30,803 nucleotides of DNA from contig DATGEP010000179.1 of NCBI GenBank assembly GCA_035310125.1, forward strand, positions 1-30,803, in the 5' to 3' direction. The translations under genes were made by a program, and so were the position numbers. The notes under the pieces are model-generated. The model made no database searches. It saw nothing but the letters and a program-made list of their open reading frames with translations, and had not been told where the DNA came from. Position 1 is the stretch's first letter. Each line of letters opens with the position of its first letter. Source of the DNA: DATGEP01 sp035310125 (GTDB taxonomy: Bacteria; Chloroflexota; Ktedonobacteria; Ktedonobacterales; JADMIN01). This document shows positions 1 to 7,703 of this stretch, in pieces.

Positions 1-4
1 GGCG

Positions 5-38
5 ACAGGCGCCCGAATGGAGATGTTCGGACGCCTGT
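5..38 (-). terminator. Hairpin downstream of the secreted-protein gene
   Basis: Inverted repeat with arms at 5-17 and 26-38 and an 8-nt loop. Read as - strand RNA the one mismatched position becomes a U-G pair, giving a continuous 13-bp stem just after the stop codon of the gene at 60-1052. There is no clear U-tract, so it may act as a transcript-end stabiliser rather than a classical intrinsic terminator. Confidence 0.45.
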
Positions 39-59
39 GCTTCAATGAGAGCCGCAGCT

Positions 60-1052
60 CTAAATGTTGGTGGAGAAGATGAGGTAGCCAAGACCGCCAG
101 CGGTGCAGGAATTGGACGCTTCGGCGTTGTACATGTCGTAGTACGCGGTCGAGGGATAGTTACCGGTGGGGTACTCAGCCATTGTGCCCTTGAAGCCTAT
201 CGGACCATGCCCGTTGTTGCAGGCCCAGATGCTGAGCTGCTCCCAGTCGGAGGTGGCATCGACATTGTAGTAGATTTCAGGCAGGGGGTAGTCATCGGCA
301 GCGCCCCAGGCCACGTACCACACTTCGTAGGCGGTCCAGGGGTACGGATTGGCGCCGCCAGCGTCATCGCCATAGTCGAAGAACGCACGCGAGCTGTGGT
401 TGTTGTAGCCGTTGACGAAGGCGCTGGATTGGCTGTAGCCCTGCCAACCAACTTCGATGTCATCAGCGCCAATGACGCCGATATAGTTGCTGTAGCCGCT
501 GCTGGAGCTATAACTCTGGTCGTTGTTGACGATATCGCCCCACTGCTGGCCAGCAGTGTACCAGCTGGAAGAGCTATAACCGCCCAGCGCGCCGCCGTAG
601 TTGCTGGTGCCGACGGCGACCGCGATATTCGTGGAGCTCGTGTGACAGTTCCAGGCGCCGTAGATAAAGTTGGCGACAGCGTGGAAAATCGCGTTGTCGG
701 AGTCGAAGTTGCCGCCAAAATCGTTCGTGCCGAAGCCGCCGGAGTAGGCAGGCTCCCCGAAGTCAAGGACGATCACGCCGGAAGGACCGCGTGCGGCGTT
801 GCATCCCTGGTTCTGCAGTGTGCCGTAATAGGTCGTGGATTCGTAAAGCGAGGTCGTGTAGGCGGGGGCGGTGACGCCGCGGGCGATGCTCGTGGAGGTG
901 ACGGCACGCGGCAGGATGTGTCCGGGGCCCTTACGGAGCTGATTTGCTGAGGCAGCGGAGGCGTTGTGAACACTGAATGCGCCGGCGCCGGCGAGGAGAA
1001 CGGCGGCAAGCAGCAGACCAACGAGACGGGCGTGAAGGTTTCGTACACTCAT
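60..1052 (-). CDS. Secreted protein of unknown function
   Basis: A 330-residue protein with a clear Sec signal peptide: a positively charged N-terminus, a hydrophobic stretch at about residues 10-27 and an Ala-rich cleavage region near residues 31-35 (NASAASA). The mature part is rich in Tyr, Ser, Gly, Asn and Trp, contains a few Cys, and has no predicted membrane anchor, so it is probably released or cell-surface associated. Segments such as VIVLDFGEPAYSGG and GVIGADDIEVGW alternate short hydrophobic strands with acidic residues, as in extracellular glycosidase-like barrels. I do not recognise the family, and that comparison is weak. The chosen ATG has a purine-rich GGAAAGG upstream, at slightly long spacing. 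It is the only coding region here; the long + strand frame opposite it is an antisense shadow. Confidence 0.75.
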   Translation of the reverse strand: MSVRNLHARLVGLLLAAVLLAGAGAFSVHNASAASANQLRKGPGHILPRAVTSTSIARGVTAPAYTTSLYESTTYYGTLQNQGCNAARGPSGVIVLDFGEPAYSGGFGTNDFGGNFDSDNAIFHAVANFIYGAWNCHTSSTNIAVAVGTSNYGGALGGYSSSSWYTAGQQWGDIVNNDQSYSSSSGYSNYIGVIGADDIEVGWQGYSQSSAFVNGYNNHSSRAFFDYGDDAGGANPYPWTAYEVWYVAWGAADDYPLPEIYYNVDATSDWEQLSIWACNNGHGPIGFKGTMAEYPTGNYPSTAYYDMYNAEASNSCTAGGLGYLIFSTNI

Positions 1053-1354
1053 GCCTGAATTCTACCTTTCCTGAGGTAGTAGGGCCGCTCCGGCATGGAT
1101 GGCGGAGAAGGAACAGTGGAGACGTCTCTCCTGGCACCCGCTGCACGCGCATTCCTGGCTGCCGGGTCTGGCCCATTACGCTACAGCAGACTTCCTACGG
1201 ATGACGGCTGCCCGCGGGCATTCGAAAGGGTACGGGTAAACGCTACTCCTTTCCCGGTTTGGATACCGGGAAAACGGGAACCGACCGGTCAAAGCAAGAG
1301 TACCTGACGCGCGGCGAAAAGTCAAGAGGACACACGGTTGGTTACGATGCGCCG

Positions 1355-1384
1355 AAAGAAACGCAAAGAAACGCAAAGAAACAC
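1355..1384. repeat. Tandem repeat, 10-bp unit x3
   Basis: The unit AAAGAAACGC occurs at 1355-1364 and 1365-1374, and a third copy with one changed base (AAAGAAACAC) follows at 1375-1384. It lies in the intergenic region before mscL. No function can be assigned. Confidence 0.85.
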
Positions 1385-1487
1385 GATGAACATGCATCGG
1401 CGTGGACGTGGGGCACGTGCAGGCAGGAGAGAGGCTGTTATCCACGGAGAGCTACCGGTGAGGATTTGAGCAAGCGCATTTCACCCC

Positions 1488-1516
1488 TTGTGCAGGGTCG
1501 CTGGCGGTGTTACCAT
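1488..1516 (+). promoter_or_regulatory. Possible mscL promoter
   Basis: TTGTGC at 1488-1493 and TACCAT at 1511-1516 are separated by 17 bp, resembling a sigma-70/sigma-A promoter with imperfect boxes. It sits about 85 bp upstream of the mscL start. Prediction by eye only. Confidence 0.3.
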
Positions 1517-1602
1517 GATTCTAGTCATCACATAACGCTGTGAGGACGGGCAGGAGGGGCGTCTTGATGTTATTGTAGCGCATCCGAGAAAGGGGACCCA
1601 GA

Positions 1603-2094
1603 ATGAGCATGAGACCGGCGGCGTCGGCAGCGGGATCTAGCGCACGACCAGTGGCTGGATCCGGCATGAGCCTGCTCACTGAGTTTAAGGCGTTCATCCT
1701 ACGAGGCAACGTCGTTGACCTGGCAATCGGCATCGTGATTGGCGTCGCGTTTGGGGCAGTTGTGACGTCGTTTGTGCAAGATATCATCATGCCACTCATC
1801 GGAGCTTTCGGTGGAAAACCGAACTTCGACAGCTATTATTGGGTGATCAACGGCAGCCAGATCAAGATTGGAACGTTCATTACCGCCCTGGTGGTCTTTA
1901 TCATTCTCGCAGCGGTGATCTTCTTCTTCGTCGTGAAGCCCATGAACGCCCTGATGGCACGGCGTAAGTCAGAACCACCCGCTGACCCCACGACACGGGA
2001 CTGCCCATATTGCCTGAGCAATATCCCGATCGAGGCGACGCGCTGCGCATTCTGCACTCAGGAAGTACCCGCCGCCGCGAGTGTTGGGGTGTAG
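1603..2094 (+). CDS. mscL: Large-conductance mechanosensitive channel MscL with C-terminal zinc ribbon
   Basis: MscL is a homopentameric inner-membrane channel that opens under membrane tension and releases solutes during hypo-osmotic shock. The family core starts at residue 22 (MSLLTEFKAFILRGNVVDLA) and contains the N-terminal amphipathic helix, TM1 (about residues 37-60), a short periplasmic loop and TM2 (about 88-112). Residues about 126-150 carry CPYC and CAFC, a four-cysteine zinc-ribbon motif in place of the usual short charged C-terminal helix. Two starts are possible: 1603, with GAAAGGGG about 7 nt upstream, or the internal ATG at 1666 that matches the family N-terminus. I chose 1603 because of its ribosome-binding site; the extra 21 residues are low-complexity. 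Family assignment is secure; the role of the ribbon is unknown to me. Confidence 0.95.
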   Translation: MSMRPAASAAGSSARPVAGSGMSLLTEFKAFILRGNVVDLAIGIVIGVAFGAVVTSFVQDIIMPLIGAFGGKPNFDSYYWVINGSQIKIGTFITALVVFIILAAVIFFFVVKPMNALMARRKSEPPADPTTRDCPYCLSNIPIEATRCAFCTQEVPAAASVGV

Positions 2095-2419
2095 TAAGCC
2101 CTTCTCGCATGGCTCAGGCATTCTTTAAGCCGTGACGCGGCCACGCAATCCGGGGACGGGCTTTCGCGCCCCAGTTCCTTCCTCGGATAAACCGGCTGGC
2201 GTCACGGCATTCTTGTTTTTCGCTGACTGGCTATCAGCGGCGGTGAGGCATCTTCGCGCATCGAGCGAGGCGGCGGAAGGCAAGGATGGCCAGCACCACG
2301 AAGACCGCAACCTGCGCGGCATGAATCCAGAACCAGAGCCGCAATCACTGACGATTAAGAGACAGAAGGCGCGAGCAGGCAATCGTTCGAGTTGGAATAC
2401 GTGGCGAGGAGACGCAACA
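2095..2419. other. Intergenic region between mscL and the beta-propeller gene
   Basis: About 325 bp. The first third is the terminator-like structure at 2129-2220. The rest is open in the frame of the downstream gene but lacks a ribosome-binding site or signal-peptide-like start before 2420, so I treat it as non-coding leader. Confidence 0.5.
2129..2220 (+). terminator. Structured terminator-like element after mscL
   Basis: A perfect 10-bp inverted repeat (GCCGTGACGC at 2129-2138, GCGTCACGGC at 2199-2208) encloses about 60 nt with an internal GGGG/CCCC hairpin and is followed immediately by ATTCTTGTTTTT. The outer stem plus T-rich tail looks like an intrinsic terminator with a branched loop. 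A small structured RNA that ends here is an alternative. Confidence 0.5.
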
Positions 2420-3532
2420 ATGGCGGGCGGTGGGTTGCTGAGGAATGAGCAGAGCGCGAGGATGCGGGGATGCTGGCTGGCGCGGAGGGCGGCGCTGCTG
2501 GGGCTTGTGGCCGCGCTGCCACTGCTGGCAGGCTGCGGCAGTGATGCCCAACCGGCACAGACGCGGGCAAGCTGCGTCGCGGCCTCTTCCAATGGAGAAC
2601 AGGTGCTGCCACGGCCAGCGGAGCTGACGCCGTATCACATTTTCGTGACGGACCTGGAGACGGGGAACGTGTCGGAGCTGGGCGAGCATACGGTGCATGT
2701 GGCGCAGAGCATCCATGGGCTGGGGCTTTCCGCCGATGGGAACATGCTGTTCGTAACGGACGTGAGTGGGAATTGCATGGATGGCTTCGCGCTGGCCGGT
2801 GGGGCGCTGGGCGCGGAGCATGAGGCGCCGGTTGGGGGGTCGCCGGTGCATATGGTGGAGACGCTGGACGGCAAGACGCTGTTCGTGACGAACTTCGCGG
2901 ATCAGACGGTGTCAGTGGTGAACGCGGTCACGTGGCAACCGGAGAAGACGATAACCGTTCCGGCGCGGCCACATGGGATTGTACTCTCGCCGGATGGCCG
3001 CTGGGCGTATGTAGCTTGCTATGGGGGAGCAGCTATCGCGGTCATTGACGCGGTGAGCGCGACGTTGGCGGCAACGATTTCACTGCCGGCGGGGGCGCAA
3101 CCGTACGGTATCGCAATCAGCGCCGATGGGCGGTATGTGTACGCGAGCGACAACTTTACGGGCCGTCTGTTCGTGATTGACACGGCGGGACGGAAGCTGC
3201 TGCCTGCCATCGAGGTGGGGCTGCGGCCAGCACTGATCGCGCGGTCGCCGGATGGGAAGACGCTGTATGTGGCAAATGGCGGGGCAGCGAGCGTGAGCGT
3301 GGTAGATATCTCACGCAACGCGGCGCAGCCGGTAGTACGAGCGACAATTCAAGGAATTCAGGGCTATCCGCATGGGATCGCGGTGACGCCGGACGGGCGC
3401 TTCGTGGTGGTGGCGAACACGCAAGGACAGAGCTTGTCGGTGATTGACACGGCGGATGACAAGGTGGTAGACACCATCCAATCGCCGGATCTGAAGTATC
3501 CGAACGATGTGCTGATTACGAGCATCAGGTAG
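2420..3532 (+). CDS. YVTN-type beta-propeller lipoprotein
   Basis: A 370-residue exported protein. ATG at 2420 has GAGGAG 8 nt upstream, which fixes the start better than the longer open frame; ATG 2462 is a possible later start. A hydrophobic signal segment ends in the lipobox LLAGC, so the mature protein should be lipid-anchored on the outer face of the membrane. The rest is made of repeated blades of about 42 residues with the pattern PHGI-x-SPDGR-x-x-YVA-x-x-x-x-x-SVIDT, typical of YVTN/SMP-30-like seven-bladed propellers. Such proteins usually act in binding or surface display, and some are quinoprotein-like enzymes, but no catalytic signature is visible. It stands alone between mscL and a peptidase E-like gene. 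Family assignment is firm; ligand and function are unknown. Confidence 0.9.
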   Translation: MAGGGLLRNEQSARMRGCWLARRAALLGLVAALPLLAGCGSDAQPAQTRASCVAASSNGEQVLPRPAELTPYHIFVTDLETGNVSELGEHTVHVAQSIHGLGLSADGNMLFVTDVSGNCMDGFALAGGALGAEHEAPVGGSPVHMVETLDGKTLFVTNFADQTVSVVNAVTWQPEKTITVPARPHGIVLSPDGRWAYVACYGGAAIAVIDAVSATLAATISLPAGAQPYGIAISADGRYVYASDNFTGRLFVIDTAGRKLLPAIEVGLRPALIARSPDGKTLYVANGGAASVSVVDISRNAAQPVVRATIQGIQGYPHGIAVTPDGRFVVVANTQGQSLSVIDTADDKVVDTIQSPDLKYPNDVLITSIR

Positions 3533-3864
3533 ATTACTATCATCATCCCGTCGCGCCTGCACCGCACTGGCATACAGGCAGTTTCGAAAGTCGCTGCGGC
3601 CAGTGGAGACCATCGGCCCTGAATGCAGACCCTGAATGCCGTGACCTGCTCTCCTCGGCGCGCAGCCCCTTACCTTCGGGTCAGGGGATAGCGCCATCTA
3701 GAACGGGTGTGCTACACTCCGGCGGTACGGCTCAAGCAAGCACCTGCTCCTAAAGACCAGGCATCCGTATGATTCGGGCCGGACAGGCCCGTCAGGCGCT
3801 ACCATCGTCCGTTAGGACAGGCGTCGCGTGGGCATCACTTCTGGGGAATATCAATAGGAGAGAC
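3533..3864. other. Intergenic region, no gene seen
   Basis: About 330 bp between two co-directional genes. A TGCTACACT string at 3708-3716 could be an extended -10 element for the peptidase E-like gene but has no good -35. Nothing else is supported. Confidence 0.5.
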
Positions 3865-3867
3865 ATG

Positions 3868-4560
3868 ATGAAGTATCTTCTCACTTCCGCGGGCATCAAG
3901 AACGCAAGCATCCACAACGCGCTGGTCGAGCTGCTGGGCAAGCCGATCGCCGAGTGCGATGCTCTGTGCATTCCCACTGCGGGGTACGGACACCAGTATG
4001 GCACTCCTACCGGGCCATGGCGGTTCATCAGCGGACAGTCCGCCCAACCGATGTGTGAACTGGGGTGGAAGTCCTTGGGAGTGCTCGAGCTCACCGCGCT
4101 GCCTAGCATCGGTGCAGAACGCTGGGTTCCGTGGGTCCGAGAGACAGACGTCCTGCTGGTGAATGGCGGCGACGCCGCGTACTTGTGCCACTGGATGCGG
4201 CAGTCGGGGCTGGCGGATCTCCTGCCGTCGCTGGAAGAGACGGTCTGGGTGGGATTCAGCGCCGGGAGCATGGTCATGACCCCGCGAATCGGAGACGACT
4301 TCGTCACCTGGCATTCCCCGGCCGGCGACCGGACGCTGGGCGTGGTCGACTTCTCGATCTTCCCGCATGTCGACAACCCGAACCTGCCGGAGAACACCAT
4401 GGCCGCCGCGGAGACGTGGGCGGCAGGCCTGGCGGGGCCCGCGTATGCGATCGACGATGAGACCGCCATCAAGGTGGTTGACGGCACCGTCGAAGTCGTC
4501 TCCGAGGGGCACTGGAAGCTGTTCACCCCCAAAGAAACTAAGACGCTGGCGCGGCCATGA
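3868..4560 (+). CDS. Peptidase E-like (S51 family) class I glutamine amidotransferase-fold protein
   Basis: A 230-residue cytoplasmic protein. It opens with the strand MKYLLTSAGI and continues with a Rossmann-like amidotransferase fold: the segment DVLLVNGGDAAYLCHWM and then VGFSAGSMVM, in which Ser131 occupies the nucleophile-elbow position (G-x-S-A-G) of peptidase E/cyanophycinase enzymes. A later FPHVDNPN gives a likely catalytic His. Family S51 members cleave Asp-X dipeptides or cyanophycin; the substrate here cannot be predicted. AGGAG lies at 3856-3860, 7 nt before ATG 3868 and 4 nt before ATG 3865, so I favour 3868. Length agrees with the family. No partner gene adjoins it; the next feature downstream is a transposase remnant. 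Confidence 0.85.
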   Translation: MKYLLTSAGIKNASIHNALVELLGKPIAECDALCIPTAGYGHQYGTPTGPWRFISGQSAQPMCELGWKSLGVLELTALPSIGAERWVPWVRETDVLLVNGGDAAYLCHWMRQSGLADLLPSLEETVWVGFSAGSMVMTPRIGDDFVTWHSPAGDRTLGVVDFSIFPHVDNPNLPENTMAAAETWAAGLAGPAYAIDDETAIKVVDGTVEVVSEGHWKLFTPKETKTLARP

Positions 4561-4666
4561 GCCGTTTGAGCTGCTCGTGCTCCAACTTGGTTGAACGTTC
4601 GTGCCGCGTACGCCGCCCTCGCGTGACGAACCCCAGCGGGATCGGGCACGCGAGGGTCGTCGCCCG

Positions 4667-4860
4667 GCGCACACAGCAGCACACAGCAACATGACGGCGG
4701 AAGCGAATCCGCTCCGGTAGACGCTGAACAGACGCTCCCAGCGGATGAGGAACCGGCAGAAATTGCGAGAGCCAGGCGAAGCTGCGTTCCACTTTGTACC
4801 GCTGCCGATAGTCTTCTTTGCACGCCACGACTGGGCGTCCGCGCTTGGCTCTCCACGTTG
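4667..4860 (-). pseudogene. IS5-type transposase remnant (C-terminal fragment, frameshifted)
   Basis: On the - strand one frame reads AKRGRPVVACKEDYRQRYKV followed by ERSFAWL, the conserved C-terminal block around the catalytic Glu of IS5-family DDE transposases. The family consensus continues in a different frame as CRFLIRWERLFSVYRSGF, so a frameshift lies near 4770. No N-terminal two-thirds, terminal inverted repeats or target duplication are visible. It is therefore a dead insertion-sequence relic. Its presence between the peptidase E-like gene and the DnaA-box cluster marks a region tolerant of insertion. Confidence 0.8.
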
Positions 4861-5045
4861 CCGGGTGTCGCTTCGGCGCTTGACACAGCTGGTTACTGAA
4901 CCAGCGGAGGCCAGTGAGTGAGTCACGCCGAGGTGACTGCCGAACTGAGCGTGACTCCCTTTTTCAACAGGTTCCAATCGTTGGTGCAGATGCTCTGCGA
5001 ACGGTAGCGGTCGCGGTGGACGCCTTTTCATGCGTTACTGAGTCG

Positions 5046-5765
5046 TTGTCCACAGGTGGATAGATGCAGATCATTGAACATCATTGAACATGCCAGAGAA
5101 CGTATCTTATTCATTCTCTTAAAGAAGAAGAAAGAGATTCAGTAGGAGATAGTTATAGGGGCGGTGGATAGTGGGGATAACTGCCGGCGCACAACGGACG
5201 AGGCGATGCGAACGCTGTTGTCATACGGATTCGTGAGGGTGGTAGTGGGTCTGTGAACATGTGGAGGAATGTGGAGAAGGCTCGCGCGAAGGCAGGATAA
5301 ATCGCGGCGAATTGTGTGTGATTGTGGATAGGTGAGCATGCCTATCCACGCGGTCCCCCGCGTATCCACACATGAACCCACCGAGACGGTGGATGGCGGA
5401 CGCGGGCATCCACCGATTGTTCCCGGGTATCCACAGCGTTATCCACCGGTCTGGGGAAAAATCGTTCAGTGTGCCATCCATCGCAGGCGTCTGAGCCATC
5501 CACGAGTTATCCACAAGAGTATCCACAGCGATTGTGGGCGAGATGGATTGGGATAAGGGTGTGAAGCGGTTGCGACTTATGCACATAGGAGGGCACTTTT
5601 CCACACTTTTGGGCTGTTTATCCACGAATGGATAGGTGTTGCAGGCCGTGACGCCGTGCGGCGCCTTACGGGTTCGCTACCAAGGCGCAACCGAATTTCA
5701 CCCGATTTGTCGTGATCGCGCGGATATCCACATGGGATGTGGATAAGTGGCGGATATGTGGATAA
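5046..5765. other. oriC: Candidate replication origin: dense DnaA-box cluster with AT-rich stretch
   Basis: Perfect TTATCCACA boxes lie at 5507-5515 (+), 5738-5746 (-) and 5757-5765 (-). One-mismatch boxes lie at 5046, 5362, 5427, 5439, 5519, 5577 (TTATGCACA), 5597, 5618 and 5724 on +, and at 5172 and 5323 on -. Several further TATCCAC or CATCCAC variants occur. That is about fourteen boxes in 720 bp without a credible gene. At the left edge, 5067-5160 is AT-rich and starts with the tandem 10-mer TCATTGAACA x2 (5071-5090), a plausible unwinding element. DnaA binding to such arrays initiates replication; dnaA itself is not nearby. A plasmid origin or a DnaA-titrating locus like datA are alternatives. 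The two parS-like sites about 20 kb to the right favour origin proximity. Confidence 0.7.
5071..5090. repeat. Tandem 10-mer at the AT-rich edge of the DnaA-box cluster
   Basis: TCATTGAACA occurs twice in direct tandem (5071-5080, 5081-5090) at the start of the AT-rich stretch. Short tandem repeats are common in origin unwinding elements; that role is inferred. Confidence 0.7.
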
Positions 5766-5880
5766 GTGTGCCGGTAGAGGAGACCTGGGCTTTGCCTCAA
5801 AACATGCGGTGCCCCAAAAGTCGCGGCGGGTCTGGGAATGGCAAGCCAAGCGCGAAGAAGTCAATGCGTACCACCGCGCC

Positions 5881-7344
5881 CTACGATGACGTAGACGAAT
5901 CGGGCGGGATTGGCAGGTGGAGGATTTGCGCGGCCTGGAAGGGGGTGACGACGCCGAGGGGGATGAGTCTCGCGAAGGCTTCGGCACGTGTGGCGAAGTC
6001 CTCCGGCTCCTCGATGCCAGCAAACGTGATGGTGAAACGCGGGTCAAGCCAGCGACGGACCTTGCGGGTGAGAAATCCCGCGGCGAGCGCGATGACAGGG
6101 GCGACGGCACGGCGATATATCACATTTTCTTGCGTCTGGCCAACGCTGCGATTGCTGTCAGCCGTGAACCCCAGCTCATCCATGGTGAGGCCGAAAGCGG
6201 CCACGGTCACGTTGAGGAGGAAGCGGTCGAATTCGACAAGCGGGTCGTCGCCGGTGGTGGCATACCATGTGGCTCCGGGTGGGAGCGTTTTGGCGCGGAC
6301 GCGTATCCGGTCGTTGCCGGCAAGGAGACCGTTGAAGGCGCGCTCGAAGGTGTCGAGCTGCTCGGGGGTCCAGGCGAGGGTGGCGGGCGATTGGATGATG
6401 CCGAGAGGGGTGGCGCCGTCGGTGAAGCGGGCGAGATCGAAGTCTTGTTTGCGGAGGGCCTGGTTGACGCGGAGGATGACGCGCTCGACGCGGGATAGGC
6501 CGTAGGGGCTGTCGGTGCGAGCGGTCTCGCGGATGTAGTCAAGGTCGGCGGCGGTGTAGAGGCCGGCGGGAACGCCGTAGAGGAATTGCTGATAGGCGGG
6601 ATGAGGCGGCTGAGGAGCGCGGCCGCCGCTATCCAGGAGCGGCTTGATGGTCTCGCCGGCGACCAGCTCAAGGGCATGTAGCCGGCCACCGCACGTCTGG
6701 CGTGTGTAGATGGCGACGGCGTCTATCTCCAACAGGTCGCGGACGAAGGCGGTGAGCCACGAGCGGAGGTCGGTGATGCGGTCGGGACTTTCGAGGAAGG
6801 CTTCGATACGGCTGCCAGCCGCGCGCCAGGAGCGACTGTCCGCGGTGTCGCCGGGTTCGAGTGCGCCGGAGCGGGGAACGGCACGCGGCTCCAGGCGGGC
6901 GAGAATGTCGAAGTAGACGCGCTCGCAGAGCTGAATGCCGTCGTACAGAGCGGCGAGGCTGCGCAGCTGCTCGAAGCTGGTAGCTTCAGTGCCGCGAGGA
7001 CGCTGGCCGATGTTGAAGCCGACGGGATAGCTCCACTGGCGGGGATCGCCGTGCGGGCCTTCGAGTCCGGGGGTGGGATGGAGTGGCTCGCCCGGCGGAA
7101 AGGCGACGGGTTGCGTAAGTGGATGTGCCGGTCGCGTGCGCTGTGCGGCCGGTTGCTGGGTTGTGGTCATAGGCGCGGAACCGGCATGTGTGGTTGGCGA
7201 GGGAGGTGTGGGCAGATCGAACCCGGGCAAGCGTGACTGGATGACCGGCGACCGAAGGTGGTCGAGTTTTGGTGCCATGTGTTGTTGCTCCTGAGCGTCG
7301 GCATCGAGAGCTATGTGGTCGTCGTTGCTGGAAGATGCGCTCAT
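5881..7344 (-). CDS. Phage-type portal protein, isolated
   Basis: A 487-residue protein. Residues 1 to about 115 are Pro/Ala/Thr-rich and probably disordered. The body matches phage portal proteins: a helical segment, a region with DLLEIDAVAIYTRQ, then QQFLYGVPAGLYTAADLDYI, and a C-terminal part typical of the clip/stem/crown order ending in ITFAGIEEPEDFATRAEAFA and a short PPDSSTSS tail. Portals form the dodecameric ring through which DNA enters the capsid. No terminase, protease, capsid or tail genes flank it, so this is an orphan, either a prophage relic or a co-opted gene. The start at 7344 is preceded by AGGAG at 8 nt; the longer frame to 7440 lacks a ribosome-binding site. Family assignment is by pattern recognition. 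Confidence 0.75.
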   Translation of the reverse strand: MSASSSNDDHIALDADAQEQQHMAPKLDHLRSPVIQSRLPGFDLPTPPSPTTHAGSAPMTTTQQPAAQRTRPAHPLTQPVAFPPGEPLHPTPGLEGPHGDPRQWSYPVGFNIGQRPRGTEATSFEQLRSLAALYDGIQLCERVYFDILARLEPRAVPRSGALEPGDTADSRSWRAAGSRIEAFLESPDRITDLRSWLTAFVRDLLEIDAVAIYTRQTCGGRLHALELVAGETIKPLLDSGGRAPQPPHPAYQQFLYGVPAGLYTAADLDYIRETARTDSPYGLSRVERVILRVNQALRKQDFDLARFTDGATPLGIIQSPATLAWTPEQLDTFERAFNGLLAGNDRIRVRAKTLPPGATWYATTGDDPLVEFDRFLLNVTVAAFGLTMDELGFTADSNRSVGQTQENVIYRRAVAPVIALAAGFLTRKVRRWLDPRFTITFAGIEEPEDFATRAEAFARLIPLGVVTPFQAAQILHLPIPPDSSTSS

Positions 7345-7703
7345 CGCTTGTTCTCCTCGCTCAATCGTGGGATATAACCGCTCCGGCGCTCCCTGAAGCC
7401 GCGCGCCGCCACGCAGTACGTTGCCATGAATATAGAACATATTTTCTATAATTTCGCTACAGTCAAGTCCACTCAGAAGCGGTCAACTGCGGACACGAGT
7501 TTGCGCGTGTCGAAGAGTGGGGATGAATAATGCGAGCGGCAAGGCTGTAAGGATGGGGCTGTGGCGCCGTTGGGTGAGGGGGAAGGTATGGAGCTAATGA
7601 CAGTCGAAATCAGGTCGGCGCTCGGGACGGTCTGGACGCTTGTGGCATAGTGAAGGGCAGCCAGAACAATGACATATTCCGGCTGCCCGTAGGGAGACAC
7701 CAG
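7345..7703. other. Intergenic region upstream of the portal gene
   Basis: About 360 bp between the portal start and the stop of the VOC dioxygenase gene. It contains the palindrome and promoter at 7431-7466. Nothing else is recognisable. Confidence 0.5.
7431..7466 (-). promoter_or_regulatory. Palindromic operator and possible promoter of the portal gene
   Basis: A 20-bp inverted repeat, TATAGAACATATTTTCTATA (7431-7450), has 7-bp arms and lies about 90 bp upstream of the portal start. On the - strand TTGACT (7461-7466) could be a -35 with TATGTT inside the palindrome as -10, at 19-bp spacing. The core GAAC-N4-TTTC is one base from the GAAC-N4-GTTC SOS-box pattern of Gram-positive LexA proteins, so damage-induced control is possible but unproven. 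Confidence 0.45.

Larger units (their letters stand above)
1053..1602. other. Intergenic region with short tandem repeat
   Basis: About 550 bp between the divergent secreted-protein and mscL genes. It holds a three-unit 10-bp tandem repeat (AAAGAAACGC) at 1355-1384, a CCCGGT/ACCGGG inverted repeat at 1253-1270, a single DnaA-box-like TTATCCACG at 1438-1446 and a possible mscL promoter at 1488-1516. I see no convincing gene in it. Confidence 0.6.

Noticed and set aside
45..950. 301-codon open frame on + opposite the secreted protein
   Set aside because: Val/Gly/Ala-rich translation with no family resemblance; it is the antisense shadow of a gene with a clear signal peptide.
3835..5031. 398-codon - strand frame across the peptidase E-like gene
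   Set aside because: Its left part is antisense to a recognisable enzyme; only the short WERLFSVYRSGF piece is meaningful, and it belongs to the transposase relic.
5221..5625. 134-codon - strand frame inside the DnaA-box cluster
   Set aside because: Its sequence is dictated by the repeated TATCCAC motifs; no domain or ribosome-binding site.
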